Below, one piece after another: positions 45,242 through 53,573 of a stretch of DNA of 64,000 nt; position 1 is the first letter of the stretch; the number at the start of each line of letters is the position of its first letter. The stretch comes from Streptomyces sp. AM 4-1-1 (GTDB lineage: Bacteria; Actinomycetota; Actinomycetes; Streptomycetales; Streptomycetaceae). The notes under the pieces were generated by a model. That model was given only the letters and a program-made list of their open reading frames with translations, made no database searches and was not told the DNA's origin. Both the position numbers and the translations under genes were made by a program. Location of the stretch: the NCBI RefSeq assembly GCF_029167625.1, contig NZ_CP119145.1, forward strand, positions 1,736,001-1,800,000, written 5' to 3'.

Positions 45242-46520
45242 CCGGTCCACGCTCGCCGTGGTGGAGACGGGGCGCGGGGCCTACGGGCTGAAGCCGCTCG
45301 TACTGGCCAGGGATCTCGGGTTCCGGCCGGTCCTCGTCACCGACGACCTCAGCCGCTACGTCGTGTCCGACAGCTCCCGCGCCGTCGTCGACGGCTGCGT
45401 CCACGAGATCGTCCACGCCGACACCCGCGACAGCGTGTCCGTGCGCGAGGCCCTGCGGGGTCATCACGACCGGGGCGAGCTGGGCGGCGTGCTCGCGGTC
45501 ATCGACTACTACGTGGCGGTCGTCGCCGAGGTCGCCGACGCCTTCGGACTGCCGGGCCTCGCGCCGAAGGCCGCCCACGCAGCCCGCAACAAGCTCCGTA
45601 CCCGCGAGTTGTGCGCCCGTGCGGGCGTCCCCGCGCCGCGCTTCGCCCGGGTCCTGAGCCGGGACGAGGCCGTCGCGTTCGCCCAGGAGACCGGCTTCCC
45701 GTGCGTGGTCAAGCCCATGACCGAGGCGGCCAGCATCGGTGTACGGCTCTGCCGTACACCCGAGGAGGTCGCCGCGCACCACGACGTCCTGAGCGCCGCC
45801 CCCACCGATCTGCGCGGTCTCCCCCGGCCCGCGGGCGTGCTCGTCGAGGCGTATCTGACCGGCTACGAGGTGAGCGTGGAGGTCGTCACCACCTCGGCGG
45901 GCCGTCAGGTCCTCGGCCTCACCGACAAGACCCTCGGCCCGCACCCGGCCTTCGTGGAGATCGGCGAGACCTTCCCCTCCCAGCTCCCCGTGCGCCTCCA
46001 GGAGGAGGCCACCGCGGTGGCCCTGGCCGCGCTCGACGCCATCGGGCACGACTTCGGGGCCTCCCACGTGGAGATCAAGATGACCGCCGAGGGCCCGAAG
46101 CTGGTCGAGATCAACGCCCGGATGGGCGGTGCCCAGGTGGGCCGGAACATCAAGGAGGCCACCGGGATAGACCTCCAGCGGGAGGTCATCCGGATGCACG
46201 CGGGGCTCGAACCAGAGCTGCGCGCCACCGCGCGGGCCGCTTCGGCCTCCCGGTATCTGACCGCCCTGGACAGCGGCGTGCTCAGCGCGGTCGACGGCCA
46301 GGAGCTCGTCGGACGGCTGCCCGGCGTGTGCGACCTGGACGTCTACGCCCGGCCCGGGGACCGCGTGCGGCGGGCCCGGAGCAACGCGGATGTGCTCGGC
46401 CACCTCGTCGTACGCGCGAACACCCCGGCGGAGGCGGACCGTTGGGCCGACACCGCGCTGCTCCAGCTCACCCCCCGGGTGAGCGCGGACGAGCCGGCCG
46501 GAACCGGCACGCCACGGTGA
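45234..46520 (+). CDS. ATP-grasp carboxylate-amine ligase (BacD-like)
   Basis: The 428-residue enzyme has the ATP-grasp fold of dipeptide ligases such as BacD. The N-terminal Rossmann part is followed by N-K-L-R-T-R-E-L (about residue 121), the ATP-binding V-V-K-P-M-T-E-A-A-S-I-G-V (about 158) and the metal-binding E-I-K and E-I-N-A-R-M-G-G (about 280-302). It should couple a carboxylate to an amine with ATP cleavage to ADP. It starts with ATGA overlap to the GNAT gene and ends overlapping the MFS gene. It is one of two different ligases in this operon, so the product probably contains at least two amide bonds. Confidence 0.9.
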   Translation: MTDRSTLAVVETGRGAYGLKPLVLARDLGFRPVLVTDDLSRYVVSDSSRAVVDGCVHEIVHADTRDSVSVREALRGHHDRGELGGVLAVIDYYVAVVAEVADAFGLPGLAPKAAHAARNKLRTRELCARAGVPAPRFARVLSRDEAVAFAQETGFPCVVKPMTEAASIGVRLCRTPEEVAAHHDVLSAAPTDLRGLPRPAGVLVEAYLTGYEVSVEVVTTSAGRQVLGLTDKTLGPHPAFVEIGETFPSQLPVRLQEEATAVALAALDAIGHDFGASHVEIKMTAEGPKLVEINARMGGAQVGRNIKEATGIDLQREVIRMHAGLEPELRATARAASASRYLTALDSGVLSAVDGQELVGRLPGVCDLDVYARPGDRVRRARSNADVLGHLVVRANTPAEADRWADTALLQLTPRVSADEPAGTGTPR

Positions 46521-47773
46521 GGGGGCTCGGCGAGTCACTGCCACGGGGGAAGGGGGTGCGGTGGTTCGGGGCCGCGTGCTTCGTCAACGCCGTCGGCACC
46601 GGCGCCTATTACCCCTTCGCTCTCCTCTTCTTCCAGGCCCGGCTCGGCTTCTCGCTCTCCCGCATCGGCGCGGGTCTGACGATCGCCGCGCTGATCGCGC
46701 TGCCGGCACTGCCGCTGGTCGGCCGGCTCATCGACCGGTTCGGCCCCAAGTGGGTTCTGCTCGCTGCCGCGTTGATGAGAGCCGCCGCCTTCGGCCTCTA
46801 TCTCTTCGCGGGCGACTTCTGGGAGTTCGTCGCACTGAGTGTGGTCGTCGCGCTCAGCCTGCGTACGGAGCAGACCGCGTCCCCCGTGCTGGCGAGCGCC
46901 CTGGCCGGTGAGCGGCAGCAGGGGCGCTGGCTCGCCCTGTCCCGTTCGATGTTCAACGCGGGCTTCGGCTGCGGCGCGATGCTGGCCGGTCTCGCCGCGT
47001 CCGGGCGGGCGGCGGACCTCGCCGTGGTCGGCGCGGCCAACGCGGTCTGCATCGCCCTGGCCACCGTGCTCTATCTGCCGCTCGCCGGTGGCCGGAGCAT
47101 GTCCGCGCCCGCCCGGGACGACCGCGGGGCGCTCGCCGAAAAGCCCTGGCGGCACGGGAGGTTCCGCGCCGTCGTCGCCGCCGGCGCCGGTCTGTGGATG
47201 ATCGCCGTCGCGGTGGAGTCCGCCATGCCGGTGTACGTGATGAGGCGGCTGGACACCGGGCCATGGGTGATCGGCGTGCTGTTCGCCATGAACACCGCGC
47301 TGCTCGCGCTGTGCCAGGTGCCCGTCGCCCACCGCCTGGAGCGCCACCGGCCCCGCGCGCTCGTGGCGGTCGGAGCCGTACTGCACATCGGGCTGCTCGG
47401 GGCGCTGGGCATCGCCGGCGGCTTCGGCCCGGGAACACAGGTGGGCCTGCTGCTGTTCGGCATGGCCCTGTACACGCTCGGCGAACTCATCTCCTCCCAG
47501 TCGCTGCTCGTCCTTCTGACCTCCATCGCGCCCGAGCACAGGCGCGGTTCCTTCCTGGCCTTCAACCAGATGTTCGTCGGCCTAGCCAACGCCGTAACCC
47601 CGCTGATGGTGACGCTCTTCCTCGACCACTCGGCGACCGGCCTGTGGTGGGTGCTCGTGGCCTGCGCGGTCGCGGTCACCCTGATCGGCCGTCGCTCCCC
47701 GAAGACGGCGGAGCCGTCCCGGCCCGCCGTTCCGCGATCCCGGCACGACCCCAAGGAAAGGACCACAAGGTGA
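46517..47773 (+). CDS. MFS exporter
   Basis: The 418-residue protein has twelve hydrophobic segments. G-R-L-I-D-R-F-G lies in the loop 2-3 motif position, and the sequence resembles drug-efflux MFS_1 members (for example L-R-T-E-Q-T-A-S-P-V and F-L-A-F-N-Q-M-F-V-G-L-A-N). The GTG overlaps the stop of the ATP-grasp gene, and the next gene starts inside its own stop. Its place in the middle of the biosynthetic operon suggests it exports the product and contributes to self-resistance. Confidence 0.87.
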   Translation: MRGLGESLPRGKGVRWFGAACFVNAVGTGAYYPFALLFFQARLGFSLSRIGAGLTIAALIALPALPLVGRLIDRFGPKWVLLAAALMRAAAFGLYLFAGDFWEFVALSVVVALSLRTEQTASPVLASALAGERQQGRWLALSRSMFNAGFGCGAMLAGLAASGRAADLAVVGAANAVCIALATVLYLPLAGGRSMSAPARDDRGALAEKPWRHGRFRAVVAAGAGLWMIAVAVESAMPVYVMRRLDTGPWVIGVLFAMNTALLALCQVPVAHRLERHRPRALVAVGAVLHIGLLGALGIAGGFGPGTQVGLLLFGMALYTLGELISSQSLLVLLTSIAPEHRRGSFLAFNQMFVGLANAVTPLMVTLFLDHSATGLWWVLVACAVAVTLIGRRSPKTAEPSRPAVPRSRHDPKERTTR

Positions 47774-48693
47774 CTTTCACCGCTTCGGACGTCTCCCTCG
47801 GCGGACCGGCTCATGTGCTGATCGACGAGGCACTGTCGAAGTACCCGCAGTACCGCGCGTTCCGGCGCGGCGAGCTCAGCCGGGCGGACTACTGTGCGTG
47901 GGTCGGCTCCGGCGCGGCCCCGCTGTCCGAAACCGGCCTGAACGAGGACCAGTTCAACCTCTCCACCCGGCTGCCGGTCAACGAGTGGGCGTACACCGAG
48001 CGGATTCTCGAAGAGCTGGCCGACGCCGGTGTGATCGGCTCCACGTGCTACCCGGCCGACGAGTTCGGGCCGCTGTACAACACCGTCGCCGCGACCTTCC
48101 GGCACGGCCCGTACAAGACGTACATCTTCCCGGAGGAGGCGCGGCTGCTCTTCGCCCTCGCGCACATCCTGGAGCCGCGCCGCACGGTCTTCCCCGGTTC
48201 CTACTACGGCTACTGGGCGGTCTGGGCCATGCCCGGCATCATCGCCGCCGGAGGCACCGCCACGCTCGTCGACATCAACACCGACACGATGCGCCGGGCG
48301 CAGGACAATCTGCGGGCCCTCGGTCTCGACGAGGGCGTCGACTACGTGACCGAGGACGCCATCGCCTTCGGCCGCACCCTCGACCGTGTCGACTTCTGCG
48401 TCCTGGACGCGGAGGGCCCCAAGGACGCCGAGGACCCGCTGCTGCGGGACAAGGCGATCTACGAGCCGATCATGCGGGCGACCAGTCGTGCCATCCGTCC
48501 CGGCGGCGTGCTGCTGGCGCACAACATGCTGCTCCAGAACCTCACGGAGAACCGCTACTTCGCCGGGCGGATCGCCAACAACGAGTCGCAGTACGCGGGC
48601 TTCCACAGCCACCTGGACGAGTACTACGACGTCCACGCCGTGTACCCGACGACCGAGGGCGTGGGCGTGTACCGCCGCTCGGACAAGGAATAG
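47770..48693 (+). CDS. SAM-dependent methyltransferase-fold protein, altered motifs
   Basis: The 307-residue protein has an N-terminal helical part (1-130) and a C-terminal class I fold like catechol O-methyltransferases. G-S-Y-Y-G-Y-W (about 140) stands at motif I, where E-I-G-T-x-x-G-Y-S is usual. V-D-I-N (about 170), C-V-L-D-A-E-G (about 211) and G-G-V-L-L-A-H-N-M-L (about 243) follow. The acidic motif-I residue is absent and the metal-binding D-N is replaced by H-N, so metal-dependent O-methylation is doubtful. Since the locus has a full set of MTA-recycling genes, an enzyme that uses the aminocarboxypropyl group of SAM and releases MTA is an attractive alternative. It is coupled to the MFS gene. 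Confidence 0.75.
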   Translation: MTFTASDVSLGGPAHVLIDEALSKYPQYRAFRRGELSRADYCAWVGSGAAPLSETGLNEDQFNLSTRLPVNEWAYTERILEELADAGVIGSTCYPADEFGPLYNTVAATFRHGPYKTYIFPEEARLLFALAHILEPRRTVFPGSYYGYWAVWAMPGIIAAGGTATLVDINTDTMRRAQDNLRALGLDEGVDYVTEDAIAFGRTLDRVDFCVLDAEGPKDAEDPLLRDKAIYEPIMRATSRAIRPGGVLLAHNMLLQNLTENRYFAGRIANNESQYAGFHSHLDEYYDVHAVYPTTEGVGVYRRSDKE

Positions 48694-48748
48694 GGACCCG
48701 GTCGACGACGGCCCGGTGTCCTCTTCGGAAACCACTGCGGACTGCGCG

Positions 48749-50524
48749 ATGACTGAGAACGGACAACGCCTGGTGATCCGCCGACTGGAGACCGCGGATC
48801 TCGCCGCGGTACGGGAGATCTACAACCACGCCGTGCGCCGGTCCACCTCCACCCTCGACACCGAGGAGAAGACAACCGCCCAGATGCGGCAGTGGCTGGA
48901 CCATCACGACGAGCGGTATCCGGCGGTGGCGGCCGAGTCCGACGGCGTCGTCGTCGGCTACGGATCGCTCAGCCAGTTCGCCTCGCGCGGCGGCTACCGG
49001 GCCAGCGCGGAGATCTCCGTGTACGTCGGTCCCGGGTTCCAGGGGCGCGGTGTGGGTACCCGGCTGTGCCACTGGCTGACCCGGCACGCGGAGGAGACCG
49101 GGTTCACCGGCGTCCTGGCGGTCATCACCGCCGGCAACACGAGGTCGACACGTCTGTTCCGCGACGCCGGATACACCTACAGCGGCGTGCTGAACGACAT
49201 CGGGTACAAGCACGGGAGTCTGGTCGACCTTGAGCTGTACCAGCGCGGATTCCCCGCCAACCGGGCCCGTTACGCGGGCCCGGAAACGCCGGTCACCGGT
49301 GGGCCGACGGGCACGGAGTCGGTGGCGGGGTCGGGGCCGGTGGTGGGGTCGGGGCCGGTGGCCGGCTCGGGCTCGATGACTGGGCCGGTGGCGGGATCGG
49401 GATCGGTAACGGGGCCGGTGGCAGGCTCGGGGTCGATGACGGGGCCGGTGGCGGGCTCGGGGCCGGTGGCAGGCACGCGGTCGGTGATTGCGACGGGGCC
49501 GGGGCCGGTGGCGGGCAACGCGGGCACGGGGTCGGTGGCAGGGCCGGTGACGGGCACGGGGCCGGGGCCGGGCGCACGCTCGTACGCGGGTACGGGCGCG
49601 GGCGCCGTCTCCCCGTACACCCGTGCCGTGCACGCGCAGGCCCACGCGGTCACCGAACTGCTCGACGGCGACCGGCCGCCCGCCCTGGACGCGTCCCGTC
49701 CGATCGTCCTGGCCGCCGCCGGGCTCTCCCTGCACTCCTGCCGCACAGCGGCGGCCTGGGCCCGTCTCCTCAGCGGGGGTCGGGTCAGGCCCGCCGTACT
49801 GCCCTCGCACGCGCTGACCGCGGACGAGCCGCTGCACCCGGACGACCAGGTGGTCCTGGTCGGCCCGGAGGCGTCGCGGGGGCCGCTCGCCCGCCTCGCG
49901 ACGGCCGCGTACGTCGTCGACGGCGGCCCCGGCGGGCGGTCCATGCCACGGGCCGTCGCACGCGTCGGCGAACTGGCCGTACTCGCGCGGCTGATCGCCC
50001 GCACCCTGGGCGAGGACGCGGCGGGGCCGCTGATGAGCGGCCTGCGCGGCGTCCCGGACGCGCTGAGCCGCGCGGCGGACCTTCCGCTCTCGCCTGCCGC
50101 CGAGGAGGCACTGGCGTGCGGCCGGCGCGCGCCGCTGCTCATCGCGAGCGGCGCGCTCGACGCCCCCGCCGCGGCCGAGGCAGCCGCGGCCGTCAAGAGC
50201 GCCGCACAGCGCTGGGCGGAGGCCGTCTGCCTCGACGCGATCGACGACACGGGCCTCGACATGGGCCTCGACGCGGTGGGCGACGCGGCGGGCGGTGGCG
50301 AGGGCGGCCCCGCCACGGCCTGCCTCGTCCGACCGCCGGGACACGACGGGGCACGGGCCGACCGGCTGGCCGGCCGTCTACGCGCTCTCGGTGTACGCGT
50401 GGTCATCAGCAGCGACGATGAGGAGTCAGACATGCCCTTTCCGGAAGTCCCCTCCCTGGTACGGTCGTTCGTCATCACGACGCCCTTCCAGCGACCGCCG
50501 TCCACCGGAACGGTGACCCGATGA
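48749..50524 (+). CDS. GNAT - Gly/Ser/Pro repeat linker - SIS-like fusion
   Basis: The 591-residue protein has three parts. Residues 1-175 form a GNAT of the phosphinothricin-acetyltransferase type (I-Y-N-H-A-V near 25, S-V-Y-V-G-P-G-F-Q-G-R-G-V-G-T near 89). Residues about 185-285 are a linker dominated by G-P-V-A-G-S-G-S repeats. Residues about 290-590 resemble a sugar-isomerase (SIS) domain like the C-terminal half of glucosamine-6-phosphate synthase (H-A-V-T-E-L, V-L-A-A-A-G-L-S-L-H-S, V-V-L-V-G-P-E). SIS identity is tentative. The linker is encoded by tandem 30-base units. The gene lies in the operon between the methyltransferase-fold gene and the second ATP-grasp gene (ATGA overlap). 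Confidence 0.7.
   Translation: MTENGQRLVIRRLETADLAAVREIYNHAVRRSTSTLDTEEKTTAQMRQWLDHHDERYPAVAAESDGVVVGYGSLSQFASRGGYRASAEISVYVGPGFQGRGVGTRLCHWLTRHAEETGFTGVLAVITAGNTRSTRLFRDAGYTYSGVLNDIGYKHGSLVDLELYQRGFPANRARYAGPETPVTGGPTGTESVAGSGPVVGSGPVAGSGSMTGPVAGSGSVTGPVAGSGSMTGPVAGSGPVAGTRSVIATGPGPVAGNAGTGSVAGPVTGTGPGPGARSYAGTGAGAVSPYTRAVHAQAHAVTELLDGDRPPALDASRPIVLAAAGLSLHSCRTAAAWARLLSGGRVRPAVLPSHALTADEPLHPDDQVVLVGPEASRGPLARLATAAYVVDGGPGGRSMPRAVARVGELAVLARLIARTLGEDAAGPLMSGLRGVPDALSRAADLPLSPAAEEALACGRRAPLLIASGALDAPAAAEAAAAVKSAAQRWAEAVCLDAIDDTGLDMGLDAVGDAAGGGEGGPATACLVRPPGHDGARADRLAGRLRALGVRVVISSDDEESDMPFPEVPSLVRSFVITTPFQRPPSTGTVTR
49352..49471 (+). repeat. Tandem 30-base coding repeats
   Basis: Four consecutive units starting at 49352, 49382, 49412 and 49442 share GGGCCGGTGG followed by C-GG-TCGGG. 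They encode G-P-V-A-G-S-G-S-M/V-T. Related, less regular copies extend from about 49310 to 49590. Such arrays change length by slippage, so linker length may vary between strains. Confidence 0.85.
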
Positions 50525-51861
50525 GCGTCACCGAGGCGTACCTCCAGGAGTGCCTGGCGGACGGTGGCGGCATGCGCGACGTGGTCAGCCGTACGCGCTT
50601 CCCACCGGCCTTCCAGGAGTGCTGGGGCGCCAGGATGCTGGCCCGGCCCATGTTCGTGCCGGAAGGCGAACTCGCCGCGGCCGTACGCGACATCGAGACC
50701 GTCTTCACCCTCCTCGGCTCGCTGCCCTTCCGGCTCTTCGACGGCGACGTGGACCACTACTGCTCGCTGCTGGGCATCGCCCCCGACAAGGCCGCCGTAC
50801 TGCGCCGGTTCGCCGGCACGGGCCCCGTACGCTACGGCCGCGCCGACCTCTACCACGACGGCCGTGACTTCAAGCTGCTGGAGTTCAACGTCGCCAGCGA
50901 CCTGGGCGGCACGGACCGGGCCGAGATGCAGCGGTCCCTGCTGGACACCGAGCCCTTCGGCGAGTTCGCGCGGCGGCATGGGCTCGGCTACGTCCACACC
51001 GGCGAGGAGATCGTCCGCGCCCTGCGCGGCGCCTGCCGGCCGACAGCCGGGGAGCGCACACCCCGGGTGGCGCTGGTCTGCGCGCGAGGCGGACTCGCCC
51101 GGTTCGGACACCTGTTGCTCGCGTTCCGGGAGACGCTGCACCGCCTGGGTCTGCCGATCGCCCTCGCCGAGCTCGACGACGTCACCGAGAGCGCGGGCGC
51201 GCTGCGGGTGGCGGGCGTGCCCGTCGACGCCGTCTTCCGGTTCTTCACGGTCGACGACGTCTGCGCGGACACCCGGGCCGCGCGGCACGCGGAGCCGATC
51301 CTCCGGGCGCACGAGGAGGGCAGGGCCGTCCTGTGGACGCCCATGGACAGCTCCCTCTACTCCAACAAGGGCGCGCTGTCCCTGCTCTCCGACCCCGGCC
51401 ACGGCGCCGTGTTCACCGACGCGGAACGGCGGGCCGTGGACCGGCTGCTGCCCTGGACCCGGCTGCTCGCGGACGGTCCCACCCGGGTCGGCGACCGGAC
51501 CGTCGACATGCTCGACCACTGCGTCGAGCGCCGCACCGAGCTCATCGCGAAGCCGCTGCGGGACTTCGGCGGTACGGGCATCCTCGTGGGCTGGGAGCTG
51601 AGCCCCCACGCCTGGGAGTCGGCTCTGCGGGACGCCGTGAAGGACCACTTCATCGTCCAGGAGCGTGTGACGCCCCGAACGGAGAAGGTCGTGGACCCGG
51701 GGACGGCGGCCGTCGAGGAGTGGATCGCGGCCTGGGGGGTGTTCATCACCCCGGGTGGATACGCGGGGACGGACGTACGGGCCTCGCCCGCCGGCTCCGG
51801 GGCCGTGGTGAACTACGGAACCAACCAACTGACCCGCACCACAGGCGTCTTCACCCACTGA
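50521..51861 (+). CDS. Second ATP-grasp-like ligase (glutathionylspermidine-synthase type)
   Basis: The 446-residue protein resembles circularly permuted or glutathionylspermidine-synthase-type ATP-grasp proteins. K-L-L-E-F-N-V-A-S-D-L-G-G (about 120-132) matches the metal/nucleotide site F-N-x-x. I-A-K-P-L-R-D-F-G-G-T-G-I (about 341-353) is the ATP-binding glycine loop, and the end G-A-V-V-N-Y-G-T-N is family-like. It would form an amide or thioester bond using ATP. It is translationally coupled to the GNAT-SIS gene. Together with the BacD-like ligase it makes peptide-like assembly without NRPS likely. Confidence 0.78.
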   Translation: MSVTEAYLQECLADGGGMRDVVSRTRFPPAFQECWGARMLARPMFVPEGELAAAVRDIETVFTLLGSLPFRLFDGDVDHYCSLLGIAPDKAAVLRRFAGTGPVRYGRADLYHDGRDFKLLEFNVASDLGGTDRAEMQRSLLDTEPFGEFARRHGLGYVHTGEEIVRALRGACRPTAGERTPRVALVCARGGLARFGHLLLAFRETLHRLGLPIALAELDDVTESAGALRVAGVPVDAVFRFFTVDDVCADTRAARHAEPILRAHEEGRAVLWTPMDSSLYSNKGALSLLSDPGHGAVFTDAERRAVDRLLPWTRLLADGPTRVGDRTVDMLDHCVERRTELIAKPLRDFGGTGILVGWELSPHAWESALRDAVKDHFIVQERVTPRTEKVVDPGTAAVEEWIAAWGVFITPGGYAGTDVRASPAGSGAVVNYGTNQLTRTTGVFTH

Positions 51862-52014
51862 GCGCCCACTGTGCACCCACCGGGCAGGTGCCGGACGCAA
51901 CGGGCCCCATGGCACGGACCGCCGTCCCGCACCCACCGGGATCGGCGCGGAAATCCGTGGCGGGACCTTCGATACAGTGACGGAGCCACTGCCACACCAT
52001 CACCAGGAGTCACG

Positions 52015-52758
52015 TTGTCGTCTCCCGCCCTCAGCCCCGAAGCCTGGCTCGCCCGAGCGACGATCGCCCCCGAGGTCATCGCGCTGCGGCCCGACTACCG
52101 CGCGCTGCTCGTCGTCGCCGAGGGACTGCGCCCCGGCCCCAGCGACGGGACCAGCGAGCGACTGCTGGCCGACGCCGAGCGCGTGGCCCGGGAGCGGTTC
52201 GCGGACACCGCGCTGGAGGAGCACCCGCACATCGCCGCATGGCGGGAGACGTTCAAGGCCGCCGGGATGAAGCCCCAGCGCACCCGCCCCAGCGCGGAGG
52301 CGCTGCTGCGCAGGCTCGCCGACGGGCTGCCGCGCGTCAACCGGCTGACCGACATCTACAACGCGGTGTCCGTCGCGCATGTGCTGCCGCTGGGCGGCGA
52401 GGACCTCGACCGCTATCAAGGCCCGGCCCGTCTGGTCCGGGCCACCGGTGAGGAGACCTTCGACACCACCGCGAAGGGCGAGGCGGTCGTGGAGTCGCCG
52501 GACGCGGGCGAAGTGGTCTGGCGCGACGACCTCGGCGTCACCTGCCGCCGCTGGAACTGGCGTCAGTGCACCCGGACGCAGCTGAGCGAGAAGACCACTC
52601 GCGCGCTGTTCATCCTGGACGCCCTCGGGGCGATGGACGACGCCGCGCTGGAGAGCGCCGGACAGGCCCTCGTCGACGGACTGCGCGAGGCGAACCCCGA
52701 CGCGCGCACGGCCGTACGGCTGGTCACCGGCACGTCGAGCGAGCCGGTCTCATGCTGA
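52015..52758 (+). CDS. Stand-alone B3/4 domain protein, copy 2
   Basis: The 247-residue protein is the second free-standing B3/4 domain of the locus. It shares W-R-E-T-F-x-x-A-G-M-K-P-x-R, S-A-E-A-L-L-R-R, D-I-Y-N and a late W-R-D-D-L-G-V-T-C-R-R-W-N-W-R-Q with copy 1 (35487), at clearly diverged identity. The start is inferred to be TTG at 52015 because AGGAG ends five bases before it and no ATG or GTG gives a better fit. A 153-base gap precedes it, and the PaiB gene overlaps its end by seven bases. As with copy 1, hydrolysis of an aminoacyl-tRNA or binding of an amino-acid-like ligand is possible. Confidence 0.83.
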   Translation: MSSPALSPEAWLARATIAPEVIALRPDYRALLVVAEGLRPGPSDGTSERLLADAERVARERFADTALEEHPHIAAWRETFKAAGMKPQRTRPSAEALLRRLADGLPRVNRLTDIYNAVSVAHVLPLGGEDLDRYQGPARLVRATGEETFDTTAKGEAVVESPDAGEVVWRDDLGVTCRRWNWRQCTRTQLSEKTTRALFILDALGAMDDAALESAGQALVDGLREANPDARTAVRLVTGTSSEPVSC

Positions 52759-53387
52759 TCCACCCCTGGGACGCGGCGTTCAACGACGGGGAGTGGCGTC
52801 AATGGCTCGCCGCTGGGCGGGACTTCGGGCACTTCGCCGTCAACACCTCGCCGGGGAACCCACCGGAGGTCCTTCCCACCCACTTCCTCCTCGACGGTGA
52901 CACGGTCCTGCTGCACTTCGCCCGGGCGAACCCCGTCTGGAAGGCACTGGAGGCCGCGCCCACGGTGCTGATCAGCATCGCCGACGACTACACGTACGTC
53001 CCGTCGTCCTGGCGCGCCAAGGACGACGAGCCGGCGGAGAACGGTGTGCCGACGTCGTACTACAGCGCCGTGCATCTGATCGGCGAGGCGGAGATCGTCG
53101 ACGATCCGGTGGAGAAGGCGGAGCTGCTGACCCGCCAACTGGCCCACCACCAGCCGGAGGGCGGCCACGCCCCGGTGCTCGCGACCGAGCCCCCGTACGG
53201 ACGCCAGCTCTCGGCGATACGGGGCATCCGGATACGTCTGACGTCGGTGGCGGCGAAGTTCAAGTACGACGACCACCGCCCCGCCGGACAGCGCGAACGC
53301 ATCGCCGGACACCTGGTGGCCCGCGACGGCCTCAACGACGCGGCGGCCGCCCGCCAACAACTCCGCCGCCTGCACGAACAGCCGTGA
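52752..53387 (+). CDS. PaiB-family FMN-binding protein
   Basis: The 211-residue split-barrel protein shows the PaiB (FMN_bind_2) motifs: H-F-A-V-N-T near residue 28, L-P-T-H-F-L-L-D near 43, H-F-A-R-A-N-P-V-W-K-A-L near 57, D-D-Y-T-Y-V-P-S-S-W near 77 and V-P-T-S-Y-Y-S-A-V-H near 97. PaiB proteins bind flavin and were described as negative regulators of sporulation genes in Bacillus; an oxidase role is equally possible. As in the left arm, a B3/4 gene sits next to a split-barrel flavoprotein gene. It is the last gene of the operon, closed by a strong hairpin. Confidence 0.87.
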   Translation: MLIHPWDAAFNDGEWRQWLAAGRDFGHFAVNTSPGNPPEVLPTHFLLDGDTVLLHFARANPVWKALEAAPTVLISIADDYTYVPSSWRAKDDEPAENGVPTSYYSAVHLIGEAEIVDDPVEKAELLTRQLAHHQPEGGHAPVLATEPPYGRQLSAIRGIRIRLTSVAAKFKYDDHRPAGQRERIAGHLVARDGLNDAAAARQQLRRLHEQP

Positions 53388-53394
53388 CCGGCCC

Positions 53395-53440
53395 GCCGCC
53401 CCCGGTGCCTGAGGCCGTGTCCTCAGGCACCGGGGGCGGC
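53395..53440 (+). terminator. Terminator hairpin closing the 44-53 kb operon
   Basis: A perfect 20-bp stem (53395-53414 with 53421-53440) and a six-base loop start eight bases after the last stop codon. It also stands between convergent transcription units and can serve both. Confidence 0.85.
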
Positions 53441-53573
53441 GCGCGCACACGACCGGTCGGTGCCGGAGCGGAACAGTCCCCGGCGAGCGCCGTGACCGGG
53501 GGCGTCGGCCCGGCGGGCTCGGCGGGCGCTGTGCCCTGCGGTCCGGGGCGTGGCCACGAAGGTCTCTTCGGGC

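Noticed and set aside
52752..53387. Second pdxH
   Set aside because: The motifs are those of PaiB/FMN_bind_2, not of pyridoxamine phosphate oxidase.
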